DNA of 64,000 nt, taken from assembly GCA_019454045.1 (NCBI GenBank), contig SKCR01007822.1, positions 252,001 through 316,000 on the forward strand, read 5' to 3'. The position numbers and the translations under genes are program-made. The notes beneath the pieces were generated by a model, which did not search any database, was not told the origin of the DNA, and worked only from the letters and a program-made list of their open reading frames with translations. The DNA comes from Zanthoxylum bungeanum. Taxonomy: Eukaryota; Streptophyta; Magnoliopsida; Sapindales; Rutaceae. Position 1 is the stretch's first letter. Each line of letters starts with the position of its first letter. Positions 11,179-22,888 of this stretch are shown here, piece by piece.

Positions 11179-11325
11179 TAAAAATGATATACTTACACAC
11201 ATTTATCCCTAAAATTTTCTCAACTCTCTTATTGTAGCTACAGTGAGCTACTGTAGCTCACCGTAATTACAGTAAGAGAGTTGGAAAAACTTTAAAAATA
11301 AATGTGTGTAAGTATATCATTGCTC
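11179..11325. mobile_element. Mutator-like foldback MITE
   Basis: A 147-bp palindromic element: outer arms ATGATATACTTACACACATT and its complement, inner arms AACTCTCTTA and its complement, with CTACAGT/ACTGTAG words in the centre. A perfect 9-bp duplication AAATAATAA flanks it (11170-11178 and 11326-11334). It is unrelated in sequence to the MITE at 6205. Confidence 0.85.
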
Positions 11326-11334
11326 AAATAATAA

Positions 11335-11666
11335 TACTCGAAAGAAAATAATCTAGTAGCAATAAAACTTTCATGAGAGGATTTTTGAGTATTCATATGA
11401 TATTTGTTAACTTATTTTGTTTAAAATAAAATGAACGAAACTTCTAATATTTGTTGACTTGTGTGTGTGTGTATATATAAATAAATATATAATGCAATAA
11501 TTGAGTCCATGCTCTTGGTTGATGAATCTTCCTGATAAGGCTTCTATTCATAAAACGCGGAATACATAAACGTGACAGTAAGAAGTGGACTCGGTCACAT
11601 GGTCTTGTTCTTTTTCAACTTTTATACACACCCCATTAGCAAGAGAAAATCTGTAATTTAATGGAG
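11335..11666. other. intergenic DNA
   Basis: No feature recognised apart from a short GT run near 11460. Confidence 0.35.
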
Positions 11667-11679
11667 ATATCACGTCATT

Positions 11680-11861
11680 TTTTTTTTTTTTTGGAAACGA
11701 TGGAAACCCCGCCACCAAACCACCTATTCTGGGCCGCGGCGCAGGTAAAACCACCGGCTGTCCCAGACTCTTACAAGAAGTGCACCCACTGGATTCGAAC
11801 CCAGAACCTCAAGGTGAGATCCTGGACCCTACACCACCAGGCCACACCCCTTGGGGACGAA
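11680..11861 (-). mobile_element. tRNA-derived SINE
   Basis: On the minus strand an A-box-like TGGCCTGGTGG is followed ~40 bp later by a B box GGGTTCGAATCC, the internal RNA polymerase III promoter of tRNA-derived SINEs. A tRNA-unrelated body follows and ends in an A-tail (a T run at 11680-11692 on the plus strand). A perfect 13-bp duplication ATATCACGTCATT flanks it (11667-11679 and 11862-11874), as expected from LINE-mediated integration. The body does not look like the widespread Au SINE. Confidence 0.9.
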
Positions 11862-11874
11862 ATATCACGTCATT

Positions 11875-14389
11875 CATACAATAATCTAATAATTTATTGT
11901 CACGCATGGTAAAATATTAAAAATAACTAAAAAGATGGATATTAAATCATATATGTCATTTACTAATTTATTGATGATATCACGTACGTCACCCGTATCT
12001 CCGTTGCATTAAAGAATTACTCCATTAGCGGTATATAAAATCTCAACATTTTTTTTTCAAAAGTATTATTCATATAGAGAGAGCGAAGGGTATAGATATA
12101 AGTGGCTCGATCTTAAGTCAATTTAGGCGGTCGCTTAGGATTTCATCCAAATATAAGGTTTCATAAAGAAATTTACCTATACATTTAAGTATATTATAAA
12201 ATTATTATTAATTTGTATGTAAAAAATTCCTTAATTAATTAGGTAATTGTAATATATAATTATTATATTTTAATAAATATTTACCATGATCTTTAATATT
12301 TTCCAAATAAATAATATGATTATTTTTTTTTTCTAATAATATCTTCAGTTTTCCTTTCAAAAAAATAAAAATAACTTCAGTTTTCCTTTAAAAAAAATAA
12401 CTTTAGGTTAACAAAAGGTCAAAAAAAAACTTGAGCCGCCCTGAGGAGAGAGACATATTTTAATTTAAATTTTTATATAAAATTTGAGTTATTGATACCC
12501 CACTATTCAATGATGGATAAATTAATTAGTAACTTTGACTATATATCAATATATATTTCCAATAAGAAGAATAGGCGATGTCAACTTGTTTGGACTTGTA
12601 AGAAATTATTTTTTCTTAATTGTAAATATTATACTAGAATTTTAAGTAAAAAATCTAAAATGAAATTACCTAACACTTTAGATCATATCTTCGATTGCTT
12701 TTCTGGTGGGTTTACAGATTATTAATTAAAATGAAAAGAAAAATATAAGAGAGAAAGAATGAAGACCCCAAAAAAAAAAAAAAAAGCCATTACATAAAAC
12801 AAAAAGACCCAACTTATTAAGTATTAGAAGTGATTTTTGTTAATGGAGTGCTACATAATTAATATATTTGAATTTATTATCTAGAGATTTCAAATATTTT
12901 TCATATTGAGAAAATATTTTTATTATAATTTAAACACTCTCAATCGGGAGGTAAGATTGTAACTAAAAAAATCACTTTTTACCATGCAAAGATAAGATAT
13001 AAAACTATATACCAAATGCAAAAAAAGGAAAAATAAAAAATCCATAGGCAGGTCAAGACTCAAGAAGAAGACTTTTCACTATTTTAGTCAAGATTGAGAA
13101 AAGATTTAGTAACAGAACAGACAGCTAGCTGGATCAAGCTTATACTTGAAAACGAGTTTCAATAATACAAAGCGTGATTTGATGGGGTAGAATTCAATAT
13201 CTCACATTGAGATTTTGGATTCGAATTCAGAGAGTACGTTTTTTTGTAAAAGTTTGGGACAATCGACCTTCTCCGTTTAAGTCCGGAAAGAGTGATTTGG
13301 TGATGAGATTTCCAACGATTAAAAAAAAAAAAAATTCAATAGTACTACTAACTAATTACTAATTAGGGTTTGAATTAATTTGACCTTTCAACATTTATAG
13401 CACCGCCATCTTTTAAGAATGGAGACATGAAACACGAATATAATATGTTTTTTTTTAAAAAGCATTGACAAACCTTGGCTTATAGAGCAAAAATTAATAA
13501 CGTTTAAAACAAGTTTTGTTTTTTTTTTTTTCAAAATTGAAAAAGTTTACTATTAAGTACATCTAATAAGCGCATCTACAACCTCACTACCCATGCGAAG
13601 AGATGGTAATGGATAAAGTATGATACGAGAATATTAATATTTTTATTCGTCTCATTCAATTAATAGGAAAAAAATGATCTTCTTAAATGTCTCTAATATA
13701 TTAGGTCTTTGAGTTTCGTGCGGGTCACCGTTTACAGAAGAATTTTATCTCTATTTGAACATGGATGATAATACTCATATACGACCTATTCAACCAAAAG
13801 ATATATATATATAAAAAAAAAAAAAAATCTTATTATCGATCTCTAACGTAAGGAGCCTCATCCCCACATGGATTTTTATCATTCCTATCCGCGCGTGAGT
13901 GCGAGATACGTAAGCATCCCACAAGTTATATCATTATCCGACTAAAAATTGTGGATATATATTATAAGGACAATGAAGGAGCCAAAAAATTAATTAAGTA
14001 GGGAAAATTTTGATTTTTATAAAAAGTAGTAGAAACTCTTTATTTTAGTGAGGCAAGGTAAAATAATCTCATTAACAAATTAGATTTTTCATTAATTTAT
14101 AAAATATATTTTAATAAATTTTTGGATGGTGGCCCCATTAGTTTATATGTATCTTTCTATTTTTTTTACACTTGTCAAAACACTTGTGGTTGATTTTTGA
14201 ATAAAACCTCACATCAATTGGATGATGCTACATATTCAGATAATATTTATGATTATTTAAAATTTAGCGATAAGTATTTAGAAAGTAATGCTCGGGTATA
14301 GACGAGTTGTGTCCCATATCTTATCTATTAATTTATTAACTAATAAATTGTTTATTTTGATTTTTGTCAACAGCCAAACTTGTGATGAG
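11875..14389. other. AT-rich intergenic DNA
   Basis: No supported gene. I see only homopolymer runs and a short duplication of TTCAGTTTTCCTTT near 12347 and 12377. Six-frame reading gives no recognisable domain. Confidence 0.4.
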
Positions 14390-14394
14390 GTATG

Positions 14395-14767
14395 TGTTGG
14401 AAATTCTTCTAAAATATCCATTAAGGGTAGATTTGTCATTTTGTTGGATTGGGTGCTTGTGAGGGGTACAACCCTTTAAAGGGTTGCACCCCACCCCAAA
14501 GGGTGCCCTATTGGCACCCTTCCATGCCTTATAAAAGAGGCAATATATCCAATACAAGAGATACAAAAAAAGAAATCCGAATTTGGAGGAGACATTGTGT
14601 TTTTGTTTATTATTTTTTGAGAGAGAGTTCCACCATTTCTCTAGTTCGAACACTTGTCAAGGAGTGCACCTTGGACAAGAAGGAACTAAGTTATCCTGGG
14701 AGAACATTGGTCAATTGCGAATCCGTGTAGCACCTGTGACGAGGCCAATAAGTTCTTAAGGACAGAG
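14395..14767 (+). repeat. element G 5' LTR (truncated at 3' end)
   Basis: Starts TGTTGGAAATTC. A TATAAAAG box lies at 14530-14537 within GCCTTATAAAAGAGG. Similarity to the 3' LTR stops at GACAGAG, where integrase coding sequence begins, so U5 is partly deleted. Confidence 0.85.
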
Positions 14768-17145
14768 GCGGTAAAAAGTACTTTGTCACTTTTATCGATG
14801 ACAACACAAGATTCTGCTATATGTACTTGCTGAGAAGCAAAGCAGAAGCCATTGAGAGCTTTGTACACTATAAGAGCGAAGTTGAAAATCAACTTGGCAA
14901 GAAAATCAAAAGAATCAGGAGTGATAGAGGTGGTGAATACGTTTCACCATTCGGTGAATATTGTTCTGTGCACGGAATTATTCACGAAACAACTGCTCAT
15001 TATTCTCCTCAACAGAACGGAATTGCGGAACGCAAAAACCGAACGTTGAAGGAAATGATGAACGCCATGTTGACAAGTTCGGGTCTACCCCAGAACTTGT
15101 GGGGGGAAGCCTTGCTTTCCGCGAACTACGTTCTAAACAAGCTTCCTCACAGGAGGTTGGACAAGACACCATATGAGTTGTGGAAAGGTTTCGTACCTTC
15201 CTACAAATACCTAAAAGTGTGGGGGTGTCTTGCCAAAGTAATGGTTCCTAAACCTAAGAAGGTTAGAATATGACCCAAAACTGTTGATTGTATATTCATT
15301 GGATATGCTTGCAACAATAGTGCGTATCGATTCTTGGTACACAAGTCGGAGATTCCTGACATCAATCCGAACATGATAATTGAGTCAAGGAATGCGACAT
15401 TTTTTGAAGAGACGTTTCCTTGTAAGGAAAGACAGCGCACAGAGTCTCTCAAAAGAACAGTTGATACTGTCAAGGACAGTGATCAGGTTGACCTAGAATC
15501 AGATCAACGCGTAAATGCTGAGACAATCGAGCCTAGACGTAGCAAAAGAGCTAGAACGTCTAAGTCGTTTGGTACCGATTTTCTGACATACTTGTTAGAA
15601 AATGAGCCTCAAAGCTATAAAGAAGCTATGGCTTCTCCGGAGGCACCTCTTTGGAAAGAGGCTATTAACAGTGAGATTGATTCAATCCTACAGAACCATA
15701 CTTGGGAGTTGGTTGATCTTCCGCCAGGTTGTAAGCCGCTGGGCTACAAATGGATATTCAAAAGGAAGATGAAAACGGATGGATCAATAGATAAGTACAA
15801 GGCGAGACTTGTCATAAAAGGTTATAGACAAAAGGAAGACCTTGATTACTTTGACACCTATTCACCAGTGACTCGTATCACATCGATAAGAATGCTCATA
15901 GCCATAGCAGCTATATTTGGTCTTGAAATACATCAAATGGATGTAAAGACGGCATTCTTGAATGGTGAATTGAATGAAGAAATTTACATGGAACAACCAG
16001 AAGGGTTTAATGTTCCTGGACAAGAACAGAAGGTGTGCAAACTTGTAAAATCCTTGTACGGATTAAAACAAGCACCTAAATAATGGCATGAGAAATTTGA
16101 CAAAGAAATGTTGTCAAGTGTGTTCAAAACCAATGAGTGTGATAAGTGTGTGTACACCAAATCAACTCAAAAAGGATATGTCATTGTGTGTCTCTATGTA
16201 GACGATATGCTGATAATTGGTAGTAATCATGAAATGATTCAGTATACCAAAACCGTGTTATCCAGCAGATTTGATATGAAAGATTTGGGAGTAGCTGATG
16301 TGATCCTAAGAATTAAGATTTCCAAGACATCGGACGGATATATATTATCTCAGACTCATTATATTGAGAAGATACTTGATAAATATATCAAAGGGGATCT
16401 AAATGTGGCTAGAACCCCAGTAGACCCAAATCTTCATCTATCAAAAAATACTGGCTCAAGCGTATCGCAATTAGAGTATTCGAGAATCATCAGAAGTCTG
16501 ATGTATCTCACGAATTGCACACGACCTGATATCGCTCAAGCTGTGAACCGGCTTAGTAGAGATACGGGCAATCCAGGACATAACCACTAGAAAGCCATAG
16601 TAAGAGTTTTGAGGTATCTGATAGAAACTTCAAAATATGGGCTATATTACGAGAGATATCCTGATGTACTAAAGGGATACATCGATGTTAACTGGATATC
16701 TGATACGGTGGTTTCCAAATCTACGAGTGGATTTATTTTCACACTTGGTAATGTAGCCGTGTCATGGAAATCCTCGAGGCAGACATGTATTGCCCGGTCT
16801 ACTATGGAATCAGATTTCATAGCATTAGACAAAACAACGGAAGAAGCAGAATGGCTTAGAAACTTCCTGGAGGATATTCCTAGTTGGCCCAAACCGGTGC
16901 CAGCGATTAGCATATATTGTGATAGCCAATCGGCAATTGGGAGAGCCCAAAATATAATGTATAATGGTAAGTCTCGACACATACGTCAGAGACATAATAC
17001 CATACGTCAACTGCTCTCAAGTGGCATAATAACGATCGATTATGTCAGATCGAAGGAAAACCTAGCGGATCCACTAACTAAAGGTTTACCTCGAGAGCAA
17101 GTTGAGAAGTCATCGAGGGGAATGGGCTTGAAGCCTATAATCTAA
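14763..17145 (+). pseudogene. copia pol fragment of element G (integrase-RT-RNase H)
   Basis: One frame runs the whole length with three nonsense codons and no frameshift. Integrase starts mid-core at KKYFVTFIDD and continues through RSDRGGEY and QQNGIAERKNRTL, keeping the second Asp and the catalytic Glu. RT follows with NHTWELVDLPPG, QMDVKTAFLNGEL and the active-site YVDDMLIIG. RNase H carries the divergent IDVNWISD, then MESDFIALD and YCDSQSAI, ending ADPLTKGLP. Stops: TGA near 15271, TAA at 16081 before WHEKFD, and TAG at 16588 where HW is expected. The latter two are single C-to-T or G-to-A changes. Gag and protease are absent, so it cannot function alone. Confidence 0.9.
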
Positions 17146-17723
17146 GAATTGTCACTGTGGAAACCCAACCTAGCTGACTGGAGATCCCAAGATCTAGGTT
17201 CAAAAAGGACAACTGAAACTTTGTGCAATTCAAAACAAGCACTGAAGAGTTTTGTACTCTTTCCCATTCCGATAATGACGATGAGTGCTGTCTGTCATTG
17301 GTTAGGATAAGCTATGGCTTTTAATGATCACTATATTAGGAGATGAGTCCTAGTGGGGGTAAAGACAGATTACCTCTTCATAGTAGATCACCTATTTCAA
17401 GTAAGAAGTGAGGCCGCTTCCATGGGAACTTTTAAAGGCGGGTTACCCTAAAGTGCTTGATGAATCTGGGACCGTTGTTCAGGGCCGAAATGAACACAAC
17501 CGTAGAACGGGGAAATGGTCGAATTAAAGCTGTGTGTTGGCAATTGTCTTGGTTTACACCAACGGCAAAACAGTTCAAGACTATGGGTCACTGGTTTGCC
17601 AAGTAAATCCGATTGTCACTCACTAGGAAAGGTTCAAGGCGAAAGCTACCTATTTCAATGCAGCTTTAGTTCATGGTAACTCTCTCGAGTGTCTCCATGA
17701 ATATTTGAAGAATTGTGGGAGAT
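17146..17723 (+). other. element G 3' untranslated region and polypurine tract
   Basis: About 580 bp without an ORF, ending in the purine-rich AATTGTGGGAGAT directly before the TG of the 3' LTR, the usual copia polypurine tract. Confidence 0.75.
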
Positions 17724-18096
17724 TGTTGGAAATTCTTCTAAAATATCCATTAAGGGTAGATCTATCATTTTGTTGGATTGGGTGCTTGTGAGGGGTACAA
17801 CCCTTTAAAGGGTTGCACCCCACCCCAAAGGGTGCCCTATTGGCACACTTCCATGCCTTATAAAAGAGGAAATATATCCAATACAAGAGATACAAAAAAA
17901 GAAATCCGAATTTGGAGGAGACATTGTGTTTTTGTTTATTGTTTTTTGAGAGAGAGTTCCACCATTTCTCTAGTTCGAACACTTGTCAAGGAGTGCACCT
18001 TGGACAAGAAGGAACCAAGTTATCCTGGGAAAATATTGGTCAATTGTGAATCCGTGTAGCACCTGTGACGAGGCCAATAAGTTCTTAAGGACAGAG
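17724..18096 (+). repeat. element G 3' LTR (right end unresolved)
   Basis: Same length and order as the 5' copy with nine substitutions and no indel. TATAAAAG at 17859-17866. The LTR probably continues past 18096, since the following GAGATCTCGACTTGG reads like R/U5 leader, but no CA terminus with a matching duplication is visible. Confidence 0.8.
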
Positions 18097-18700
18097 AGAG
18101 ATCTCGACTTGGATTCACAGAAGGTTTTTCTTAATTATCAAGTTTTTAAGGTTTCTAGGGTTTATGCATATTAGATCCGATTTTCTGGTTTGATTTGGTT
18201 GGTTGCATGTTATTTGACGTTTAATGACACTAAATATACAACAGTAAGTTTTTACTGGATTCATGTATTGTACACGGGAGAAAGAAAACATCATTACTTA
18301 AAACTTTTCATTAAAAATATTCAATTATTAATTAGTTTTAATGAATACTTGAGAGAGATTTCTAACAAATATGATTCAATAACACTAACATTCAGGGGCA
18401 GAACATCATGGAGATCAAATTGGGTCATGGCCCATGTAAAAAATCTTAAAATTTATAAATTTGCTAGTTGTTGGTATAGAGTTGAAGGAGAATGGAAATT
18501 GTGAAGTGTTGTTTGTGAGAAGAAATTCTTCATATATTATATTACCGTGTACATGTATTTAAATACAGAAGAAGTCATTATTTACAGCACTATTTAAACT
18601 TGAGTAGATAACCTTGTGTAGATGATAAGATAAAACTAAAACTAATTTACAATTTTCAAATTCAAATATCAAACATCCTTAATAGTTTGATGGGTTGCAT
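18097..18700. other. possible rest of G 3' LTR, then unassigned DNA
   Basis: The first ~130 bp may be U5 of element G. The rest holds no recognisable feature before the copia F remnant. Confidence 0.35.
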
Positions 18701-20306
18701 GATGAAATGTCAGAAGCAGAACCTGAAGAGGAAGAAGAGGGTGTTGAGCAGGGGGAGCCACAACCCGCTCCATCAGAGGTTACAAGATCATCCGCAAATT
18801 TGGATGATGACGGACCTCCATAAAATTTCAAGAAAGTTGTATCTCATAAAGACAAAGGAAAATGATTGTACGCAATGTATGATGAAATAGAATCTCTGTA
18901 GAAGATCATACTTATGAGATAGTCAAGCTCCCGCAAGACATGAAGGCACTGAAGAATAAATATATGTTCAAGATAAAGAAAGATGGCAGCGGAAATATGG
19001 GGAAACACAAAGCCCGGTTAGTAGTCAAAGAATTCCTACTGAAAAAGGGAATAGACTTTAATGAATTTTTTTTACCAATTATAAAAATGACTTTAATCCG
19101 AGTTATCCTACGATTGATAGCCAGTTTGAACCTAGAGTTTGAACAAATGGATGTTAAGACAACATTTCTTCATGGTGATCTATATGAATAAATTTACATG
19201 GAGCAGCTAGAAGGTTTCAAAATTTAAGGAAAAGAGAACCTTGTTTGCAAGTTGAAAAAGAGCTCGTATGACCTCAAGCAAGCACCAAGAAAATGGTATA
19301 AGAAGTTTGACTCGTTCATGGTAAGTCAAAGCTACAAAAGAACTGCAGCAAACCAGTGTGTTTACATTCAAAGGTTTTCGAATGGAAATTTTGTTGCTCT
19401 CCTATTATATGTAGACGACATGTTGATCGTTGGACAAGATGCAGCAAAGATCAGCTAGCTGAAGAAGGTACTCTCTAAGTCTTTCAACATGAAAGACTTA
19501 GGACTAGCTCAATAGATTTGGGAATACAAATAGTTCGAGACAGACAGAAGAAAAGGTTGTGGCTTTCACATGAGAATTATATTAAATAGGTAATCAAGAG
19601 ATTCAATATACATAATGTAAAACTTGTTAGCATTCCGCTAGCACACCACTTCAAACTGAGCTAGAGTTTGTGTCTCTCATCCAAGAAATGGATAAAGTAG
19701 ATGTCATTAATATTATATTCTCCAGTAGTTGGAAGCCTAATATATGTTATTGTATGTAGCAGACCAGATATTGCTCACGCGGTAGATGTAGGGTGTCGTT
19801 TTCTCTCAAATCCAGGAAAAAAACACTGAGAGGCAGTCAAATATTTTCTCAGGTACCTCAAGGGTACATCAAAGTTATGTCTGTGTTACAAGGGAGCTGA
19901 TCCAATCTTGGAAGGCTATACAGATTCAGATATGACATGAGATCTTGATGGTAGAAAACCTACATCAGGTTTTCTCTATACTTTTTTACAGTGTGAGCTT
20001 TGTCATGGCAGTCAAGATTGCATAGGTGTATTACATAATCCATATCAGAAGCTTAGTACATTGCAGCAGCGGAAGCAAGAAAGGAAATGTTGTGGTTAAA
20101 GCATTTTTTCCCAAGAATTAGGGATCAAACAGACATAATACAAGATATATTGCGATAGTCAGAATGCTATAGACTTGAGCAAAAACTCAATGTATCATTC
20201 CCGGACGAAGTACATCAATATTCGCTATCATTGGATACGCGAGGTGATGAATCAACAACTGTTGAGACTAGTGAAGATCCATATAGATGAGAATACAGTT
20301 GACATG
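18701..20306 (+). pseudogene. old copia pol remnant F (RT-RNase H), left part
   Basis: Reads as the end of a copia polyprotein: an acidic inter-domain linker (EPEEEEEGVEQGEPQ), then RT with KARLVVKEF, EQMDVKTTFLHGDL, DLKQAPRKWYKKFD and YVDDMLIVG, then RNase H pieces (VVGSLIYVIVCSRPDIAHAV, LEGYTDSD). Many stops and small indels break it, more than in the other copia copies, so it is the oldest here. It lacks the CAEAEY-like motif intact. Its C-terminal coding sequence breaks off at KIHIDENTVDM, where element E1 inserted, and resumes at 28442. Confidence 0.85.
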
Positions 20307-21390
20307 TGTAGGCACTGCATTTTTACACATAAGTCCCTATGATGAGTCTCATTTGGAGACACTACCTTTTAAGTCACGGAGGTCACGGGAAACGACATCG
20401 AAGGGGAAATTCAGAATAAACAAGGTTCACTGTTTTCGTTGGTGCTACGTTCGTGTATACGTTCGAACGTCAAACAGATTGCGGGCGTTCGTGCTGCGTT
20501 CGAGTAAGCGTTCGAACGGTGTCGGTAATCTGGTTTTGCTGCTAGCCTCACAACCAGCCCAATTAGCCCCCCAAAGCCCATAAAACACATCCAATTTAAA
20601 TAAATAAATATTAATTAAAACATTAACTAAATAATATAATAATCAAATTAATTAAATGATTAAATAAAACATATACCAAACATAAAATAAACAATTACCA
20701 ACTTAAACTAAAATCATGCTAAATTAAACAAATCACACACTAAATCAAAATATAATCATGCCTAATTAAAATCAATCAACCAATTATATTCCCAATCTAA
20801 TAAGATTATTCCCAAACTTAAAATATTGTATTCCTAATCCAAGCCAATCAAATATCCACCTTCCCTATCTAGCCAAGATTGTCCCCCCCCAAATCTCTTG
20901 ACTTCCCTTAACCAAACCAAATCAAATTCCTTTCCTTGTCAAACCTAACCCTTTGCCTAAAAAGAACCCTTCACCAACCTTCTCAACCCTAGCTAGCTAG
21001 TCTCTAACTCATACACAACACACATAAAAAAACTACAGGAAGAAGACACCAAAAACAGTAAGCAAAAGATAAAGAGGAAATAGGAGCAGAACGGAGTCCG
21101 AGCCGCAAGCAAAACAGTAAAGCCAACGAACGAGAACAGTGAACCAGTGAACCGGGAGAGTTGCGGAGCATCCACCTTCCGACGATCGGTGTACCGTACA
21201 TCGAGAGGTGATTTAAAAGGTTAGACCTGAGGGTACCTTTTCATTAGTTTATATTCATTGTTTATTGAATTCTATTCGCATGAGAGTCGTCTATGAATGC
21301 ATGTTGTGGTCTTTGAGTAGATAAATATGCATGAATTATGAGATGTAATATGTTGTGGGTATTGGAGGAATGAGAGATGTGTCAACTCTC

Positions 21391-21485
21391 GCGGTATATC
21401 GGATGGAAACCCGGACATAAATTTCATAGCCGATTCCGAATGGCGGTAATATGATCTGTACTCGGGCCACAACTCCACGTACCGC
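21391..21485 (+). other. candidate structured RNA module, copy 1
   Basis: 95-nt block from GCGGTATATCGG to CCACGTACCGC. Ends pair (GCGGTA with TACCGC), and flanking GAGAGATG (21372) pairs with CATCTCTC (21501). Same module at 26960, 36370, 37567 and, in a copia leader, 45415. Confidence 0.7.
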
Positions 21486-21584
21486 TTGAGTAAACGGCAC
21501 CATCTCTCTTTCGTTGTGTTGCTTTTTGTTTATTTAGTTTTCTATTGAATTCAATATATTGTTTATCTTTGTATGATTCAACCA

Positions 21585-22045
21585 AGCGCATGGGCTTAGT
21601 GAGTTAGTCCAAATGTCCTCCATTTGTGAGACAAAGAGCCGAAAAGGCCACCTTCGTGACACTACTTCGCGCGCCGGTTGATGTATGTTCGGTTGGACGC
21701 AAGATACGTTCAATCGAGCATACTTAGTTTGATATTATTATCTTTATTTTTGTATGTATAAGTCAATCGAGCGCATGGGCTTAGTAAGTGTGATGTGAGA
21801 CCCCCTATGGGGAGGGGCTAAAAGCCCCCTTTTCACAATGCTTGCCGCGCGGTTAACGTGTGTTCAGATTGGATGTGAGATGTGTTCAATCGGGCATACT
21901 TGGTTGATATGATTGGTTCTAGTCTTGTATGTGTGACGTGATGCGCATGGGCTTAGCATGTTGGTCTAAAGGTCCTCTCTTTGAGAGATCAAGAGCCCCA
22001 AAAGGTCACCTTTACGGCAGTGCTTCGCCGCGCCCCTTTATTTTC
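21585..22045 (+). repeat. three diverged LTR units starting GCGCATGGGCTTAG
   Basis: Units begin near 21587, 21771 and 21945. Each has GCGCATGGGCTTAG, a small hairpin (GAGCCGAAAAGGCC; GGGGCTAAAAGCCCC; GAGCCCCAAAAGGTC) and a CTTCGCCGCGCC-like end. Unit spacing is about 175-185 bp. The same block is present in the 3' LTR and in E2. Confidence 0.75.
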
Positions 22046-22077
22046 TATTTATTGCATCATATTTCATGCATCAGGTC

Positions 22078-22352
22078 CGTTTCCGTTCGAACGCGTTCAC
22101 GAACGCAACTCGAACGCGCATGTGTTTTTGCCTTATTATGTGTCAGGTCTCGTATCCGTTCGAACGCGTTAACAAACGCCATACGAACGTGAGCTTTCTG
22201 TCTCATCTCCGTTCGAACGCGTTTACGAACGCTACTCGAACGTGAGCATTCTGTTTCATTTCCGTTCGAACGCGTTTACGAACGCTACTCGAACGTGAGC
22301 ATTCTGTTTCATTTCCGTTCGAACACGCGTTTACGAACGCTACACGAACGTG
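22078..22352 (+). repeat. 53-bp tandem array of CGTTCGAACG palindromes
   Basis: Five units of about 53 bp, each holding the perfect 10-bp palindrome CGTTCGAACG followed by CGAACGCTACTCGAACGTG-like sequence. Related CGTTCGAACG words also sit near the LTR start (20460-20520). Confidence 0.85.
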
Positions 22353-22871
22353 CACACACTGACTGAGTCTGTCTTATTATATTCATGTATAATTGCCTCT
22401 TGGTTGACCTTTCTTGTGTTATATAGCCAACTGTATTATTTGTATTCAAGCATGATTAGACTGTTAGCATGTTATTTGGTTAATAGGTTCATGAGATAGT
22501 ACTCAAGCATGATTATGTTGTTCTTAGTTTTCCATATCATAGGATTGAAATATGTTCATGAGATTGCCATGTGATGTTGCATGTTGTGATGAACTTGTTG
22601 ATGTATGCATATGAATTTAGAAGCATGATACTATTGGAAATAAGTGTTACTTAAGCTTAGTTAAATTATTACGTGAATCCTTTCATTACAAGTGACATAA
22701 GTAAGGGACCATTCCGAACCCAACGGTTTGAGGTCTTCCCTTGCGAGGGGTGAGTGTGGCCTTAAATCTTTATCCCGGTTCACACCGGGTGGCGACTCCA
22801 TGTTATGTAATCCTTCCCAATTAGGCCGCGAGCCTAGGAACGGCGTCGCCCAGGTTCTGTGTCCCACAGTC

Positions 22872-22888
22872 TGGCGACTCCACTGGGG
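22872..22888 (+). other. E1 primer-binding site (tRNA-Arg)
   Basis: TGGCGACTCCACTGGGG is the exact reverse complement of the 3' end of plant tRNA-Arg(ACG) including CCA. It begins three bases after the LTR. Arg-type PBS is characteristic of Ogre elements. Confidence 0.9.

Larger units (their letters stand above)
14395..18096 (+). mobile_element. copia element G, internally deleted
   Basis: Two LTR segments of equal length (373 bp shared, 9 differences, about 97.6% identical) flank a partial copia pol. The primer-binding site, gag, protease and the start of integrase are missing: the 5' LTR runs straight into integrase coding sequence. The left flank GTATG (14390-14394) has no recognisable partner on the right, so the true right end is unresolved and may lie beyond 18096. 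Confidence 0.85.
20307..22868 (+). repeat. E1 5' LTR
   Basis: 2562 bp. The TATA position that reads CCTATAAAAAG in the 3' copy reads CCTAAAAAG here (about 20956), a two-base loss. The transcribed part would hold the structured module, three GCGCATGGGCTTAG units and the CGTTCGAACG array. Compared with the 3' LTR and with E2 it has many single-base deletions, often in doubled bases. Confidence 0.93.

Noticed and set aside
11800..11860. Possible tRNA gene on the minus strand
   Set aside because: A and B boxes are present, but there is no cloverleaf or anticodon arm; poly-A tail and 13-bp duplication show a SINE.
12095..12440. Possible transposon bounded by GGCTCGA and TTGAGCC
   Set aside because: Inverted match too short, no target duplication.
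21929..22192. 87-codon frame repeated at 27503 and 36912
   Set aside because: Lies in the E-family LTR and shifts with array indels; a by-product of repeat sequence.
22661..22867. 68-codon minus-strand frame also at 28234
   Set aside because: Within LTR U5 and complementary to the element RNA; no homology recognised.
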